64,000 nt of DNA from Apostichopus japonicus (Eukaryota > Echinodermata > Holothuroidea > Aspidochirotida > Stichopodidae). The stretch lies in assembly GCF_037975245.1 (NCBI RefSeq), contig NC_092579.1, forward strand, positions 31,324,666 to 31,388,665. The letters run 5' to 3'. Each line of letters opens with the position of its first letter. The first letter of the stretch is position 1. The position numbers and the translations under genes are program-made. The notes beneath the pieces were generated by a model that searched no databases, was not told where the DNA came from, and was given only the letters and a program-made list of their open reading frames with translations. Positions 22,269-34,941 of the stretch are shown piece after piece.

Positions 22269-24474
22269 ATGACTTCTCCTGAGCTGGATACCGATGAAGA
22301 GTACAGTATCATTGGAAAATATCGTTTGTCAGGACTGTGCCCTGAAAATTCAACATTAAATGTAAAAAGATCGATACGGAAAAGATCGAAGAGTTTAGAC
22401 TAACGGGAGCAATAAACAGCCACCGAGCTTTGTGCTGAAAAGTGTGAGCAGTAATAGTTTTAAATCAAGAAAAGCCAAAATCATGCAATTTAAATCATTG
22501 AAATTAAAAAAGCTTCACTGTCCAGTATCAAAAGTATTTGCGAAATTTGATACAGCATTCTGTTCTGTACAAGAATGTTGTTGGTATGATTGTGTATGGT
22601 TGTGAATGCTATTTTCCTTTTTTTTTAGGTGGGTGTGGATATGATTGGACCCCTTGCAGAGACCATCAATGGAAATAAGTACATCATAACCCTATGTGAC
22701 TATTTTTCAAAATTGCCAGAGGCTGTTGCTGTAAGAGACGAAACAGCATAAACCGTTGCAAACTTTCTGTTTGAAACCATGGCCAGGTATATATCCATGT
22801 ACTTTGTTTTTACTTTACATAACATACTTTTGAAGTTAGTTACGTAGACCTGCATTTGTTCTCAGTTTTACCTGTGACCCAGAAAGCGGCAAAATGGTTA
22901 CAGAAATTTCTTGAAGTTGTTTTATAAGTTAATGTTAATAAAATGTTAGTGGGATAACGGTCAGTGCATCCAAGACCAGGTGTTATGTCAGTGCTTAACT
23001 TACTTGTTTTGAAATCAGTGCTAAAAGAATCTCCTGATTAAACCACGCAGCCACTCTGAAGATGCCAATAGTTTACTGCATTACTCTAACCAGTACTTTA
23101 ACAACTTGTTTAATTTTCCATTTATTTAGATTTGTGTGCATGAAAATTTTCATCTCAGACCAGAGAGGAGAATTTGTTAATGCTCTGAACAAGTCCCTAT
23201 TTGACATGACAGGGGTGAGCCACAGAGTATCCTTCAGCTACCACCCACAGACCAATGGGCTGGATGAAAGATTCCACCAAACTCTGCAAATGTCACTCAT
23301 CAAAGTTGTCAATCAAAACCAAGATGACTGGGATGAAACACTGTCTTCCATTCTCATGGGGTACCGTACAGCAAAACAAGGTTCAACAGGTCTTTCTCCT
23401 TTCGTTGTGATGTTTGGAAGGTTTGTAATAATTCAAACCTACCATTGCTGAATAGAGGTTTACATTTGTAAAGGTCATATACTGTACAGAGAAAAGCAAT
23501 CAGGGACAAGAGAGTTTGGACAAATCCTGCATAGCTACACTGATCCTCTATAGGATAAAATCTCATTCGACACATCCCAGGTACAGGGAAAAACTGCTAA
23601 ATAGAGGACCACCAATAACCCTATGTAAGTTACAACACCTAAACAAATAAACAGATTAACTCTGTATATGGTACACTCTTCAGCAAGTACAAAAGATGAA
23701 CATTCATTAAACTATAAAAGCATGCCAATTAATTAAGATACATGCAATTAATGCCACTGACATTGGTTTTGTTTTTCATATACTATATATCATATTTTGG
23801 GCTGGTATGCAATTTGGACCTATAACAGCACAGAATATACTTTGGTTTTATATTTCTGCTGGTTTGAGTATGTGATGTGACTCAAATTTATGGTTCCAGG
23901 GTCTTAATAGCGAAAATAAAATATAAAAAAAATTAAATATTCTTCAGTCAACAAAGTGTTGGGAATAATTGATTGTTAATTTATCTTCATATCCAGAGAG
24001 CCATTGTTACCAGTCGACATTGAAGACTCCATTGTCCAACCAGAATCTCTTGCTGCAGCGATGCACAGAGGGAGAGGGTTTTACAACTCATGTCACAGTC
24101 GCAGGACATAAAGGTTTTGTGAAAGAAAATATTGGCAAAGCCCAAGAACGGCAAGAAAAAGAATTTTGACTAAAGGCAGCAATCAAAACAGGTTATTACA
24201 TAATGCTATGTTGTGCATTGAAAACTGACTGTAGTTAAATGAATGGCAACATATACATTGTATTATGATGTTTATGTATATTTGCTGGATTTTGTTTTAT
24301 TCAGACCTTCAAAGTTGGTTCTAGTGTTCTCGTCCAGAATGCAGGAAAGGATGCCCGAAGAGAAGGGAAGTTCGAAACTCTTGGCTTGAGCCGTATGGAG
24401 TCAAGGCTGTGAATGAGAAAGGGCTGTACACACATACTAACAGTTCCACAGGCCTTCCTTTGAAGAAGAAATAG
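22269..24474 (+). pseudogene. Multi-exon Ty3/gypsy-GINGER type integrase (GIN/KRBA2-like), broken
   Basis: Five exon-like blocks can be joined at AG/GT borders in consistent phase. 22269-~22403 holds a starting ATG and a basic segment (SIRKRSK) like the region before the integrase zinc finger. 22629-22786 holds GVDMIGPL with the first catalytic Asp. 23130-23420 holds ISDQRGEF with the second Asp, HPQTNGLDERFHQTLQ with the catalytic Glu, and GYRTAKQGSTGLSPF. 23997-24191 and 24305-24474 hold the C-terminal region (EPLLPVDIE, GKAQERQEK, FKVGSSVLVQN). Lesions are a TAA at 22749, a frame change near 24105, and another near 24385. Introns inside an integrase domain point to a host-captured gene or a GINGER DNA transposon, not a fresh retrotransposon. 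No RT or RNase H lies nearby. The parts equivalent to the zinc-binding HHCC domain were not found. Confidence 0.8.
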
Positions 24475-24505
24475 GACCAAAATAGATTTTAGCTGACGTT
24501 CTCTT

Positions 24506-25180
24506 GTTAGCTCCAATCTGAAGAATGGTAGGTTGGTTTGAGGTGATCCTTGCAGCAATGACGAGCTAAGGAGGGTCGTTATTGCTTTTGGTGCAGATAT
24601 CGTGCAACAAAATGAGTGGGCAGGGCTTAACATTAATAACTGTTAGCTCCAATCTGAAGAATGGTAGGTTGGTTTGAGGTGATCCTTGAAGCAATGATGA
24701 GCTAAGGAGGGTCGTTATTGCTTTTGGTGCAGATATTGTGCAACAAAATGAGTGGGCAGGGCTTAACATTAATAACTGTTAGCTCCAATCTGAAGAATGG
24801 TAGGTTGGTTTGAGGTGATCCTTGCAGCAATGACGAGCTAAGGAGGGTCGTTATTGCTTTTGGTGCAGATATCGTGCAACGAAATGAGTGGGCAGGGCTT
24901 AACATTAATAACTGTTAGCTCCAATCTGAAGAATGGTAGGTTGGTTTGAGGTGATCCTTGCAGCAATGACGAGCTAAGGAGGGTCGTTATTGCTTTTGGT
25001 GCAGATATCGTGCAACGAAATGAGTGGGCAGGGCTTAACATTAATAACTGTTAGCTCCAATCTGAAGAATGGTAGGTTGGTTTGAGGTGATCCTTGCAGC
25101 AATGACGAGCTAAGGAGGGTCGTTATTGCTTTTGGTGCAGATATCGTGCAACGAAATGAGTGGGCAGGGCTTAACATTAA
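24506..25180 (+). repeat. 136-bp tandem repeat, five copies
   Basis: Units start at 24506, 24642, 24778, 24914 and 25050 with GTTAGCTCCAATCTGAAG. Copies differ by only a few bases, for example CGTGCAACAA in the first unit against CGTGCAACGA in the last three. It begins about 30 bp after the integrase relic ends. The minus strand is open for 67 codons in each unit as a by-product of the repeat, not as evidence of coding. Confidence 0.97.
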
Positions 25181-28100
25181 AACCTGATCTGCAATTGCTC
25201 ACCAACCATATGTGGTATGACTAAAGTTTATTGGGCTGAGCAGGTTGGTTACCCAATGCAATGTTTTCAGTGCTATTTTGATTTTGCTGCATATTGATGA
25301 GATGTGTGACAAAACAGGGCTCAGCTGAAATTTCCTTATAAACACAGAATCGGAAGAAATTTATTCCATTTGAGTTGATACTTAACATAATGATACCTCA
25401 TAGCCTGCAGGAATAGTCCGTCTCGTTTTCTTGGCAGATATTTTCCATTTTCGCCCATGTTTGTTGCATCTCAATCATCATGGTTAGCTTTTTCTAATAT
25501 TTGTAGAACCTTAATTACTATTAAGTGTGTGCAACCCCCCTTCCCTCCCCCCTCCCCCCACACACACAAACAAACGCATACACAAATTACTCATGTTACA
25601 TCATGGAAACCATAATGCATTTTAACTTGGTTGATTTTTCATATATTGAACAAACTAATATGAAGAAAATGTCCCTTAACATATTGCTTAATTCAAAAGG
25701 GAATTGCGATATAGCATCATTACGGTAATGTTGCTTTACTATTCCAATGTTGTTGTTATAGGAGAAATGATATACTGCTTAAATCTTCATGGTGGTGGCA
25801 GCAACCCAGTGAGATTCCTGGCTTGCAGCCGACAACATCAGGAACTTGGACAAAGTTGGTTGAGTTGATAATCTAACACACTGTCTAGACTGAGTTTGCA
25901 GGAAGAACAGCCATCAAATTACCATTTCCCCATAGAGTGGTGTAGCTGGGAACCACATTGCACTTTGCATGTGTGATTGGAGTATTAATTTTATACAGGT
26001 TGTAAAACACTGCATGAAGTCACATTTATTCTTTCATCAACATTGATTCTATCATCACAGTAATCCTCATAGAGGCAGTTCCAGAATAGGGACTGATATT
26101 GACCATCTTAAATTTCTGTTTAAAAAAAAATAAGGATACATATTATACATACAGTATATTTGATAGACAGTATACATAATATATGTGTTCAAGATCTTGC
26201 CACAAAGGCCAGTGTCTGCAGCTCAGCATTATACAAGTATGGAAGTAGATGTTGTGTTACGTGGCCAATATCTCAGGACGTAACAGATACAGGGATAGTG
26301 TGACGCTGGCCAGTTTCTTAGGACATAATCATCACACTTCATTAACTTTGCTATATGGTGCCATGTTTTACAGATAAAAACGTTGTAATTAAGCAATGTG
26401 TAAGTATACTCGAGTTTTCAAATTTGCTTGCAACTATATTGAATCAATTTCCATGCATGAGATATTTTCAACATATATCACCCAAAAAATGGTAATATTT
26501 GCAGTGGTTGGGATAACTTGATAACTTGTTGGTACATGACTCTGAAAATTATTACAGTACCAGCTATACTTGTAAGACTGTACCCATGCTATTGGTATAG
26601 ATCTGCATTTATTGGGTCTTAGCAAATAACCATCCAACATATGAAAATCAATTTAATACTGTATAGCTTCTCAAATTGATTCAGTTGAAATCTGAATTTT
26701 ATTGTCAACAACAATTAACAATATGCCATCTAATTGCAATGAATGAACTCAAGAAAGCATTTATTTGCAAGGAATAATTTGTCCTCTAAAATCCAAATTG
26801 CTATTCAAAATGTAAAGAGAACTTTTTTTTTTCCAACTTGACAGTTGCTAGAAGTACCACATACAGGTTTTAAACTGCTCTAACAAGTTCAAAGGAAAAG
26901 TTCAGTCATAGAGGTCATCTAATTTTCATCTTTTTTTAATTGATTCCCCTAACTAATTTTAATTAAACGTTAACTCAATTAACGATTTAATTAATTGACT
27001 GATCACTCACTCAATCAATAATTACAGTGAGACAATTCATTAAAAATGATTCAATTGAAATAACTGGTTGACAACTTGTCAGAATATATCAGCTTTATCA
27101 ACTATTCATACAACTCATTTTAAACCATTTGACCAATATGTACAGGGAAGTTGAAAGAACAGAGAAAATTCAGAAAACAAGTCATGACTTTGGAATGAAT
27201 TCGTCCCAATTCAGCCAACTTAAAGGACATCATATTTCTTAATTTGTCCAGTTTGCAATTTTGTCTTAAAAGCATGTAGTGGTCCTTCAAATTCAAATTA
27301 AAGGTAAGTAACCTAAGACAACCCATGCAGCTTTAGAAATAATTCATTAAGGCAGGGATTGCAAGCTATGGAGGTGCAAGACTTCATGTGACTTGATCCT
27401 CCCCACCTGGAAATGTTGAAAAATGAAAGACTTTTACTGTGCCAGGACCATATCCTTGACAAAACCTTATGCCTGGAGAAGTAAAGGGAAAAACCCAACC
27501 TATATCAGCACAATTGCAAGGGGCATTTTGTGATGTTCCAACCCCATCCCAGGGACTGGCACTTATTGCAGAATATCATAATTTTCACTTCAACAATGAA
27601 GGGTTTTAAGTTTTATTATCCCCCAAATATACTAGATTTTCCAACATGGGCACTCTTCTTTGTCAAGTTCATGATACCTCTACTCCTTTCTCCCAGTAGC
27701 ATATTCCAACAAATGGTTATTAAGATATGATGTGTTTATCATTTTACTTGATGAGAGTAACTTTTCAGCTACAGAAGCTAGTGACAGACTTCCAAGAAAG
27801 TGCTTTGAATCATCAAGCAATCATTAACAAAAAATAGATAAAAATGAAGGTTGCAACCCAAATCTTTTCCACTTATATTGATGAGCCACCCATGTCAGAT
27901 GTAGATTTCCTACAAATCTAAATTTTCCTTCTTTTATAGCTTCTTTGCAGCATCATTCAACACTATAATGGACATAGCTCTGAATTAATGGAAGTAATCA
28001 AAGCTCTCTTCCGCGCAATTTCAACCTGAAATTCATGGGCCTCCTGTCTCGCAAGGTTGAAACAGATTCTTCTAGAGTTTGATTCAACTGCACAGGAGGA

Positions 28101-29369
28101 TGCATTAGAATTCCTTGGTGCAGTTTACACATCATCATGCACTTCCTGTAACCAAAGCCAGTGCAAACTTTTAGATGAGTAAGAGATATAGATCGTTCTG
28201 TGAAAAGCATCAAAGCAACCCCAAAAAATATAAGTGAACTTTTCAATGTATTATTTAAATTTATGCCATGTTGGCCCAAATATTCAAATTTGGTCACCTT
28301 TGGTCAAAATTCTATAAACTGTTTTTATTACCACTTTTGATGAAATTTACCTCACGGGGACATTCAGTCATCTTGTGTGTTCATTAAGAATGTCTGAGAA
28401 CAATTTGGACTAAGGGCCTCCATGAAAGTAACTTGTTGAAAACTTCTAGCAATTATAGCATCCTATAATTTGGGGCATATACAGACTACCTTTAACATTG
28501 AAACTGATTGGGAATTTGCTTAGGTTTGCAGGGAATTAGTCATTTTTGAAAGAGGTATTATGGCACCAGTTAGATCTGACTGATAAACTTGCATCAATAC
28601 AATGAGGATGAACATTTTGTAAGGCTGGGTTTAGATGATAGTCTGTATCTGATTTATAAGTTTGTTGCTCTTAATAATTCTGATAATTTTAAGTAAAAGC
28701 TGAATGAAAGTTTTCATTTATACCTGATAATCCAGAGGGTAAAGGAACAAATGGAAATTGCAATAGAAATGCAACATTGTTGTAATGAGTAACTTATTTT
28801 TTCCTTTCCAGGTACTTCTTCTTACATACAACAAATGAGATGAAGTGGACTTCCTGCAATGAGACTTGGCACTGTCGGGCAAACTCCTATCCAGTAATTC
28901 CAATATATCCTAGTAACAAGGGCTATATGTCATGCTTGAGTATGCAGGGGCACCTTGAGGTGTGTCTAGATTGCAAAGATCTTGAAGGCTTTTGTGAGTC
29001 CTGGTGAGTTCCTGCAAACTCCCTGTTTTTGTCATATTGTTTTCATTCCATGCTGTTTTGTGTTATGTAAAATTGTTTCAATATGTAACACAATGCATTT
29101 TTGTGAAGTAGCAGTATGTGTGTTTATGAGTGTAATGCTAACAGCCTGTCATTACGATAACTCAATAAACTGACAAATGAACAGGAGTCAAATTCTGAAA
29201 CTATTAGTGATGTAAGTTAATGGCCAGAATTCATACGTTGAAAATTTTCAGGTTTAGAATCCAGCTTGAGTTGTAATGATCCCATTGAGCAGTTCTAAAT
29301 ACTGTATACAGGCATCTTTTCATATTGACTGTAGATCTCTGGTGTTATGTCTTTCTCAATTTATTTATT
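25181..29369. other. No gene seen
   Basis: AT-rich sequence with no recognisable domain, tRNA or repeat array. Around 26940-27060 there are many TTAATTAA/CAATTAA words. Short open frames here are isolated and lack supporting splice sites or motifs. Confidence 0.5.
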
Positions 29370-29720
29370 TAAAGTGTTGTGGAAAGAGTTAATTTCACAT
29401 AGGGTGACATGTATATGTGAAATTAATTAACTAGTTAATTGTATTCTTTGCTATATGTACTTTGCAAAGGGATTATTATAAATAGTGCACATACTGGAGA
29501 ACAATGGTCCAGTGTGACGAAATTACACTAAATCACCATCGTCGCCCTAAGTGGTGAGTTTATGCTATGTCGTCCTAAGTGTTGTGAAAAGAGATGAATT
29601 CACCTAGGGCGACAAAGGTGTCGCCTTAGGTGCTTTATGTGCAATTCACTATTTTTTAATTAAATACCTTGGTATTTGTATTAGGCAGAGGGATTATTAT
29701 AAATAGCACACCATCCGTCC
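29370..29720. repeat. Diverged tandem duplication with a hairpin
   Basis: The pair GTGTTGTGGAAAGAG (about 29373) and GTGTTGTGAAAAGAG (about 29579), and the pair GGGATTATTATAAATAG (about 29469 and 29689), show a duplicated segment of about 205-220 bp. The second copy contains a near-perfect stem, CACCTAGGGCGACA (29601-29614) and TGTCGCCTTAGGTG (29619-29632), with a 4-nt loop. The first copy keeps only part of the stem. Confidence 0.7.
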
Positions 29721-32700
29721 GGTTCTCCTTCAATACTTCTCTCCAGAAAGGACACAATTTTGGGTCAATGGTTCAAGAACGGGATTGATAAAGTATACCG
29801 TTTGTATTAGAAACCATTACTTCATCTAGCTAAGGATGTGAAGAATTATTAGTCTCCAGTAGTTCTTGATTCAGTGGTCCATATTCAATTCATGTGGAGT
29901 TTTCAGGAACTATTACCAGTTATGCAACGAGTCAGGGCTAGAGTCACTAAATTTCAGAGTAATAAAGTAACTCAAACACAAGTTCATGGACAGTCTTCCC
30001 ATAGATCTAGATTATGCAGTCCAAGATTCAACTCAAACGTAGGTTTCATAAAAGTGATATCTTGATTAAGTATCTTGAAAGTCACTGACTTTTTCATGTT
30101 TGCTAATAGTGGTTGTACCAGATGTCATTGTCTTAAACTCCACAAGTCACAAAGTAGCATTAATATTCGGCATACCTTTTTTTGCTAATAGGGTTGTGAA
30201 TGAGTGGAATGGCTCGCCTGAGAAAGTTGTACTTGCAAGTACTGTAGTGTGAATGGGTTTAAGAATGCTTTGGACAAGCACTTTAAGCATTGTAATCGGG
30301 TCTGATCGTTTGTGTCATCAGTTTTCTTCCCTCTCCTATAGGGTCTTTGATGGGGACTTGAGTGTCCCTCCTGATCCTTTTTCTTTACTAAACTAATCTA
30401 AACTAATAAGGTCAAGCATAAAGTATGTGTGCTTAGGCCTACGCAATTGCAGAAGCCAATCTCCTTAACCTTTTTGAACTAGCACTTTTAAGGTTAACTT
30501 AACCTTTTAGAAGGTAAGCTTAACTTTTTCTTTGCAAATGTAACACGAACACTGTTGAGCAAGAGTCGTGCCAGCAATGCCACTGCATGAGGGAAATTCA
30601 CAGTGACAGAGTAAATAATTGCTTTCGCACCCACGGATGAACACATGTTAGGTATATTACTATCACTAATCTGGGGAAATTGCATTTAAGAATATAAATA
30701 TGTTTATCAGCTAGTCAACAGTTATTTAAGGTATCATTTAATTCTTTTCATTTACTCCATTAGTGATCTTCCCTTTTCCAACAGCTTTACTGGAAAGACT
30801 CTTGCTCAGCCGCATTACACAAACACCTTACGAACAGAATACTGCAGATAGCTGATCGTTAACTATGTTAGGAATCCACATGCAGTTCTGGTTATGAAAA
30901 TAGTAAGAGACAAGATCTGTTTTTCAATCTATGTTTATGGTGAACTACGATTAAGAATAATGAGTTGTAATTTTAATAAATGAGCCCTTCAGTACTGATA
31001 ACCAGGATTTTAGTTATCTATTTTTTCTTTCTTTACAGTACAGAAATGCAGGGTTGCACTACACCATTTCCAACAGAGGAAGTATGGCAGAAAACAGGTG
31101 GAATTTTACATATAAATGCCGAAAATGTGTTGGACAGAGAGGTTCAATAAACTTTTGGAACATTGACACCTCATTCACTTACATGAGGAAACCTTTTCTC
31201 ATAGATGTTGAATAAACAGTTGTAAGAAGATTAACATGTAGAATTGGTTCTGAAACTAAATCAGTATTTATGAACTCCTCACATCTATGATCTCACCATA
31301 AAAGATCAGAAACAAGTTGTTGAGTTTGAAGAGTTAGCAACTTAAAATTAGGAAAAAGTTTCATATTCAAGAAGAAATCAAATTTCAACTTTATGATAAA
31401 GAATGGGATGATTGCATGGGTAGGTGTGAAAAACCTCTCAGCTACCTCAAAGGGGAAAAGTGAAAGTAATACCCATCACCTCAGAGCTTATACCATCACA
31501 GACTTACACTCACTAAGTAGTACATGTAGCTTATTTGATAGTGAAGTTGTTCATCTGGTGAGTAGCCTTCTCTGTGCAGTGTACCTAGTAGAGCAAAAGT
31601 GACAGTCAGAAGTTTAAAAGCATATATTACTACTCAATGTGGTGTAAGAATCAGCTGAACTGAGCCCCAAGCTGCATTCAGAATAAGCTTAGGCCTATAT
31701 ACATTTAGAAATATGTAACTGGAAAGCTCACACCTTTGCAATTTCAGATTGGATGGCATGGGCTGATGACATAAATGAAAAGTTGGCAAAACATACGTTA
31801 GCCCCAGCAAGTTACACAAAGGGATGCAGAATGTGGATAGGTGCCTACACCATCAGTAAGCCAGGGGTACCAGCATATGGCATTATTTTCACAATGCTAA
31901 CAGCAGAGTCCACATTCTGACATATATGCTCTTCAAAGTATTGTGCAAAGTAAAGAAATCTTAAGGACCAAACCATTTGACATCTCCTACATATGCCACA
32001 ACAGCCTACATGTGGAGAGAGATGTCACATCTCTCAACAGTATCTTGCAGTGCAACACAGCAGAAAGCCTTGAAAGTTTGATGGCACTTGCCAAGTTTAT
32101 GGTCATCAGCTTGATTGCCTACTTCCCTGAATGAGTGATACTGTTTTAACTCATAACAGTGAGTGTGGATAGACTCAGTTTACAAATTACTGGCATCACT
32201 GATAAATATTGTCATCTTTATCATCAGTGTAGTTTTTCATCCTAGAGTAACTGGTCATGAATCAGTTGATCTTTCTTATAGATACTGGACTGGTTTATGT
32301 TTATAGTTCTACCATGTAGCTTGTACTTTCTCTCTCTGAGTTGTGCTCTCTTCCTTCTGTATGCTCTGCCTCTCTTACGTAATTCATCACATTGCTGTTT
32401 TCTTTGCATCTATTTTAGAGTCTGGATACATGGACTATTTGAGCTCACCTTTAATACTGCACCTTCCATCTTCCTGGCTATGGACTCTCCAGGCACATTA
32501 TATGTTATGTGTATGGAACTGTAGTCCCTGTACTGACCATTGCATGAAAATGTGGTACTATGTTTTGGATTGGTCACAGTGAAAGCCTAATTGACGGTAT
32601 CTACATTTGAGTGGAATTAAGTCTCAAAACGAGTGGACCATAATGTTTGCTGCAGGTGGGTGTCTCAGGTATTTTGTTTAGCTTCCTGCTGTCAGTGTGC

Positions 32701-32859
32701 GATATTAGCAGAGAACCCTTTGTAGCATTTGGCATACATGGAAATGTGTACTTCCTGGCCTCTTGCATACAAATGAATGCTTTGGGCAATGTGAATGATT
32801 TCCACTGTAGTACTTTGCAAGGCAGTCTAAACATGTTGATAAAGTGCTTTTGATATTTA
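29721..32859. other. No gene called; one weak exon-like block
   Basis: Mostly AT-rich sequence without domains. At 31039-31097 a 59-bp block follows a good polypyrimidine-AG acceptor and precedes a weak GTGGAA donor. It is too short to assign. Confidence 0.4.
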
Positions 32860-33480
32860 AGATATAAGGATCTTTATTGACCATAAAAATTGACATTCAT
32901 AAATACATCGAAATACATAAAAATCTGATTCTTAAAACGAAAAATTAAGACTACTAAGTCCATGTTCTGACACATATATTTGGCCTATTTCCTACATAAT
33001 TCATTGGCAAGATTGAGAATAGCCCTTTGCAAGAAAGAACGCCTGTATCTCTCGGTTCAGCATCTCATGACAATTAGTCTGCCCGTTTGATTGCTGTAAT
33101 CTACCCGATGCCCCAGAGGATGTTGGGATGACATGATTGACTTCATATTACTCTGTGATACTCTGACAAGCAACTCATCTACTGAACTGAGGTAATGTGA
33201 CCGACAAACTTTCCTTGCTTTAGAAACTAGTCTATTTAACTTGGTCATGTCTCTAGCAGTAGTATTTTCACCCCACGCTGCTAAACAGAATGTAATGGTG
33301 GTCTTGATTGCCGATTTTAATATAGAAGAGAGAAATGAGAGTTGGTCTAGTCTGAATAAATTAAGCTTCTGTAATAGGAACATACGCTGATTAGTTTTTG
33401 CTAGAGTACGTTTTACATGTTCATCCCACTCCAATTTATCAGTGATGGTTTCTCCCAGGTATTTATAAGATTGTCAAGTG
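32860..33480 (-). mobile_element. LINE 3' fragment of a second family
   Basis: The minus strand encodes 33434-33057, the region after the RT domain: WDEHVKRTLAKTNQRMFLL, then an AIKTTITFCLAAWGENTT block and a KLNRLVSKARKV segment. This is the arrangement typical of CR1/L2/Rex-like LINEs after the RT catalytic domain. The catalytic FADD part and everything upstream are missing. The AT-rich stretch at 32860-33056 would be its 3' UTR. It differs in sequence and in 3' end from the family at 34786-39145. Confidence 0.7.
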
Positions 33481-33484
33481 CTTC

Positions 33485-34006
33485 TTAGTCACAGTTTTTG
33501 CAGGAACATAGCAGAGGAGAATACTGCTTTAATATAGTCAGTGCTCTGCGGAGTGACTTGAGTAGGTGAACTTGATCTAACAGGTTAAGTTCACTTTCAG
33601 AATGAGTAGTTACAGCCATTGTACTACTGAACCCTTTACATGCCTTGCCATCAGCATCAGTTGTGAGACACTTGACCGTTAGTGGATTCTTAGCTGTAAG
33701 TAATTTGGATTCACAAATCTTTCCACCATTTTGTTCATGATCTCCGAAATAGGGCATCTTTGCTGAACAGCTCTCATTGCCTGGACATTGTACCTTGTGA
33801 TCCCTTCTTCTTTTCATTTCACCCATTAAGCACAACTTGTTACTGTGATGGTAATCAATAACAAATGTATCCATGGTGACATTCGCAACTATTACATCTC
33901 TGCATTGGCTTGTTGGAGCAAATGGAGTCTTACTTCTTGCATTATACTCATAGGGTTGTGATATGATCATATTCTGCCTGAATTGGAAAGTCTTTGGAGA
34001 GGCCAC
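33485..34006 (-). CDS. Unidentified 173-codon open frame
   Basis: An uninterrupted frame from ATG to stop encoding a hydrophilic, cysteine-containing protein. It has nine cysteines, among them CPGNESC, CLTTDADGKAC and a terminal CSCKNC. There is no signal peptide or membrane segment and no recognisable family. It lies immediately upstream, in the minus direction, of the LINE fragment, so it could be part of an unrecognised transposon. A chance open frame cannot be excluded, but its length is unusual for this AT-rich setting. No splice evidence was established. Confidence 0.25.
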   Translation of the reverse strand: MASPKTFQFRQNMIISQPYEYNARSKTPFAPTSQCRDVIVANVTMDTFVIDYHHSNKLCLMGEMKRRRDHKVQCPGNESCSAKMPYFGDHEQNGGKICESKLLTAKNPLTVKCLTTDADGKACKGFSSTMAVTTHSESELNLLDQVHLLKSLRRALTILKQYSPLLCSCKNCD

Positions 34007-34081
34007 GCAGTTGCAGTGTCTTCTTAATTATACCCCTTTTGTGCCATATTATTTTTCATTAATTTCTTTCATTACCTGTAG

Positions 34082-34233
34082 GTACAAACTGGTTGTAGTG
34101 TACTGACAGCAGGACTGGGAAGGGACATGCTGTTGAGCAATCTACGAGCTGCACTTAAACTGCCCACTACTCAGAGGCAGCGGGGGTACCCATTCCTGGG
34201 AAAGGCAGCCATATACCTGGAGCTCATCCTGTA
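34082..34233 (+). CDS. Exon of an unrecognised gene
   Basis: A 152-bp block bounded by a CCTGTAG acceptor and a strong GTAAGT donor, open in one frame for 50 codons and ending in phase 2. The peptide contains GLGRDMLLSNLRAALKL, then TTQRQRGYPFLGKAA. The helical, leucine-rich character and the clean boundaries suggest a real host exon, but I do not recognise the family. The next candidate exon at 39873-39953 begins in phase 0, so at least one exon is missing between them or they belong to different transcripts. A minus-strand LINE occupies the intervening sequence. Confidence 0.45.
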
Positions 34234-34785
34234 GTAAGTAATGTTGATATGCACATGCTATTGTGTCTGGGCTGGGTAAAATATAATTCCTTATGCTAGG
34301 TTGCCAAGGTCAGCTCTGTGCATCGTTGTCTTTGTAGAGAATTTCAGAGTGTTTGGTAGACCAAACCAACTGTGAATAGGAAATAACGGCTTTCAAACAG
34401 CATGTGCTTGTATTTGATTAGATGTGTGTGTGCTTGAAGCTATGGGGTTGGAATGGGATTTATTGTGATTGGTGATTACCTAGTATGTGAACATAGAGCA
34501 TTCGATATTATTTATAATTCCTTTTGAAACAGGAGTACTGGAGCATGAAGTTGATGGACAAATTAAGGAATGAGAGGAACACATGCAAGCAGAAAAGAGG
34601 AGAAGAAACATTGGGGGCACCTGTTCCACTGAAATTAACCAAGTAGATGACCCAGCTAGCAAACATAGGCATAAAATGTAAGTTCAGGTATAACTTTTGA
34701 GAATGAAGCTCATCTTGAGGAGAATAGACATTAAATAATTAACATACTAGGCTAAAATTGCATTATGCAGTCCTATTCACAAATT
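34234..34785. other. No gene seen
   Basis: Intron-like unique sequence between the exon at 34082-34233 and the LINE. Nothing else could be supported. Confidence 0.5.
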
Positions 34786-34941
34786 TGATTTGATTTGATT
34801 TATTTGTTTTATCACGTGAATATATACAATGTGATAGGAAGTCCTCTAAAAAGTCTTCAGATGGCTTAACAAAGTAGAGGACTCCCTGTTAAGAAAAGGA
34901 AAAAGTGAACTAAATATATAAGAAAAAATGAACATGTTCAA

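Noticed and set aside
24301-25177. Minus-strand frames of 67-110 codons over the 136-bp repeat
   Set aside because: They repeat with the tandem unit and overlap the integrase relic on the opposite strand; no domain is visible.
28815-28893. Possible exon after a TTTCCAG acceptor
   Set aside because: The block ends at CCAGTAATT, with no GT donor in a suitable position, and its peptide was not recognised.
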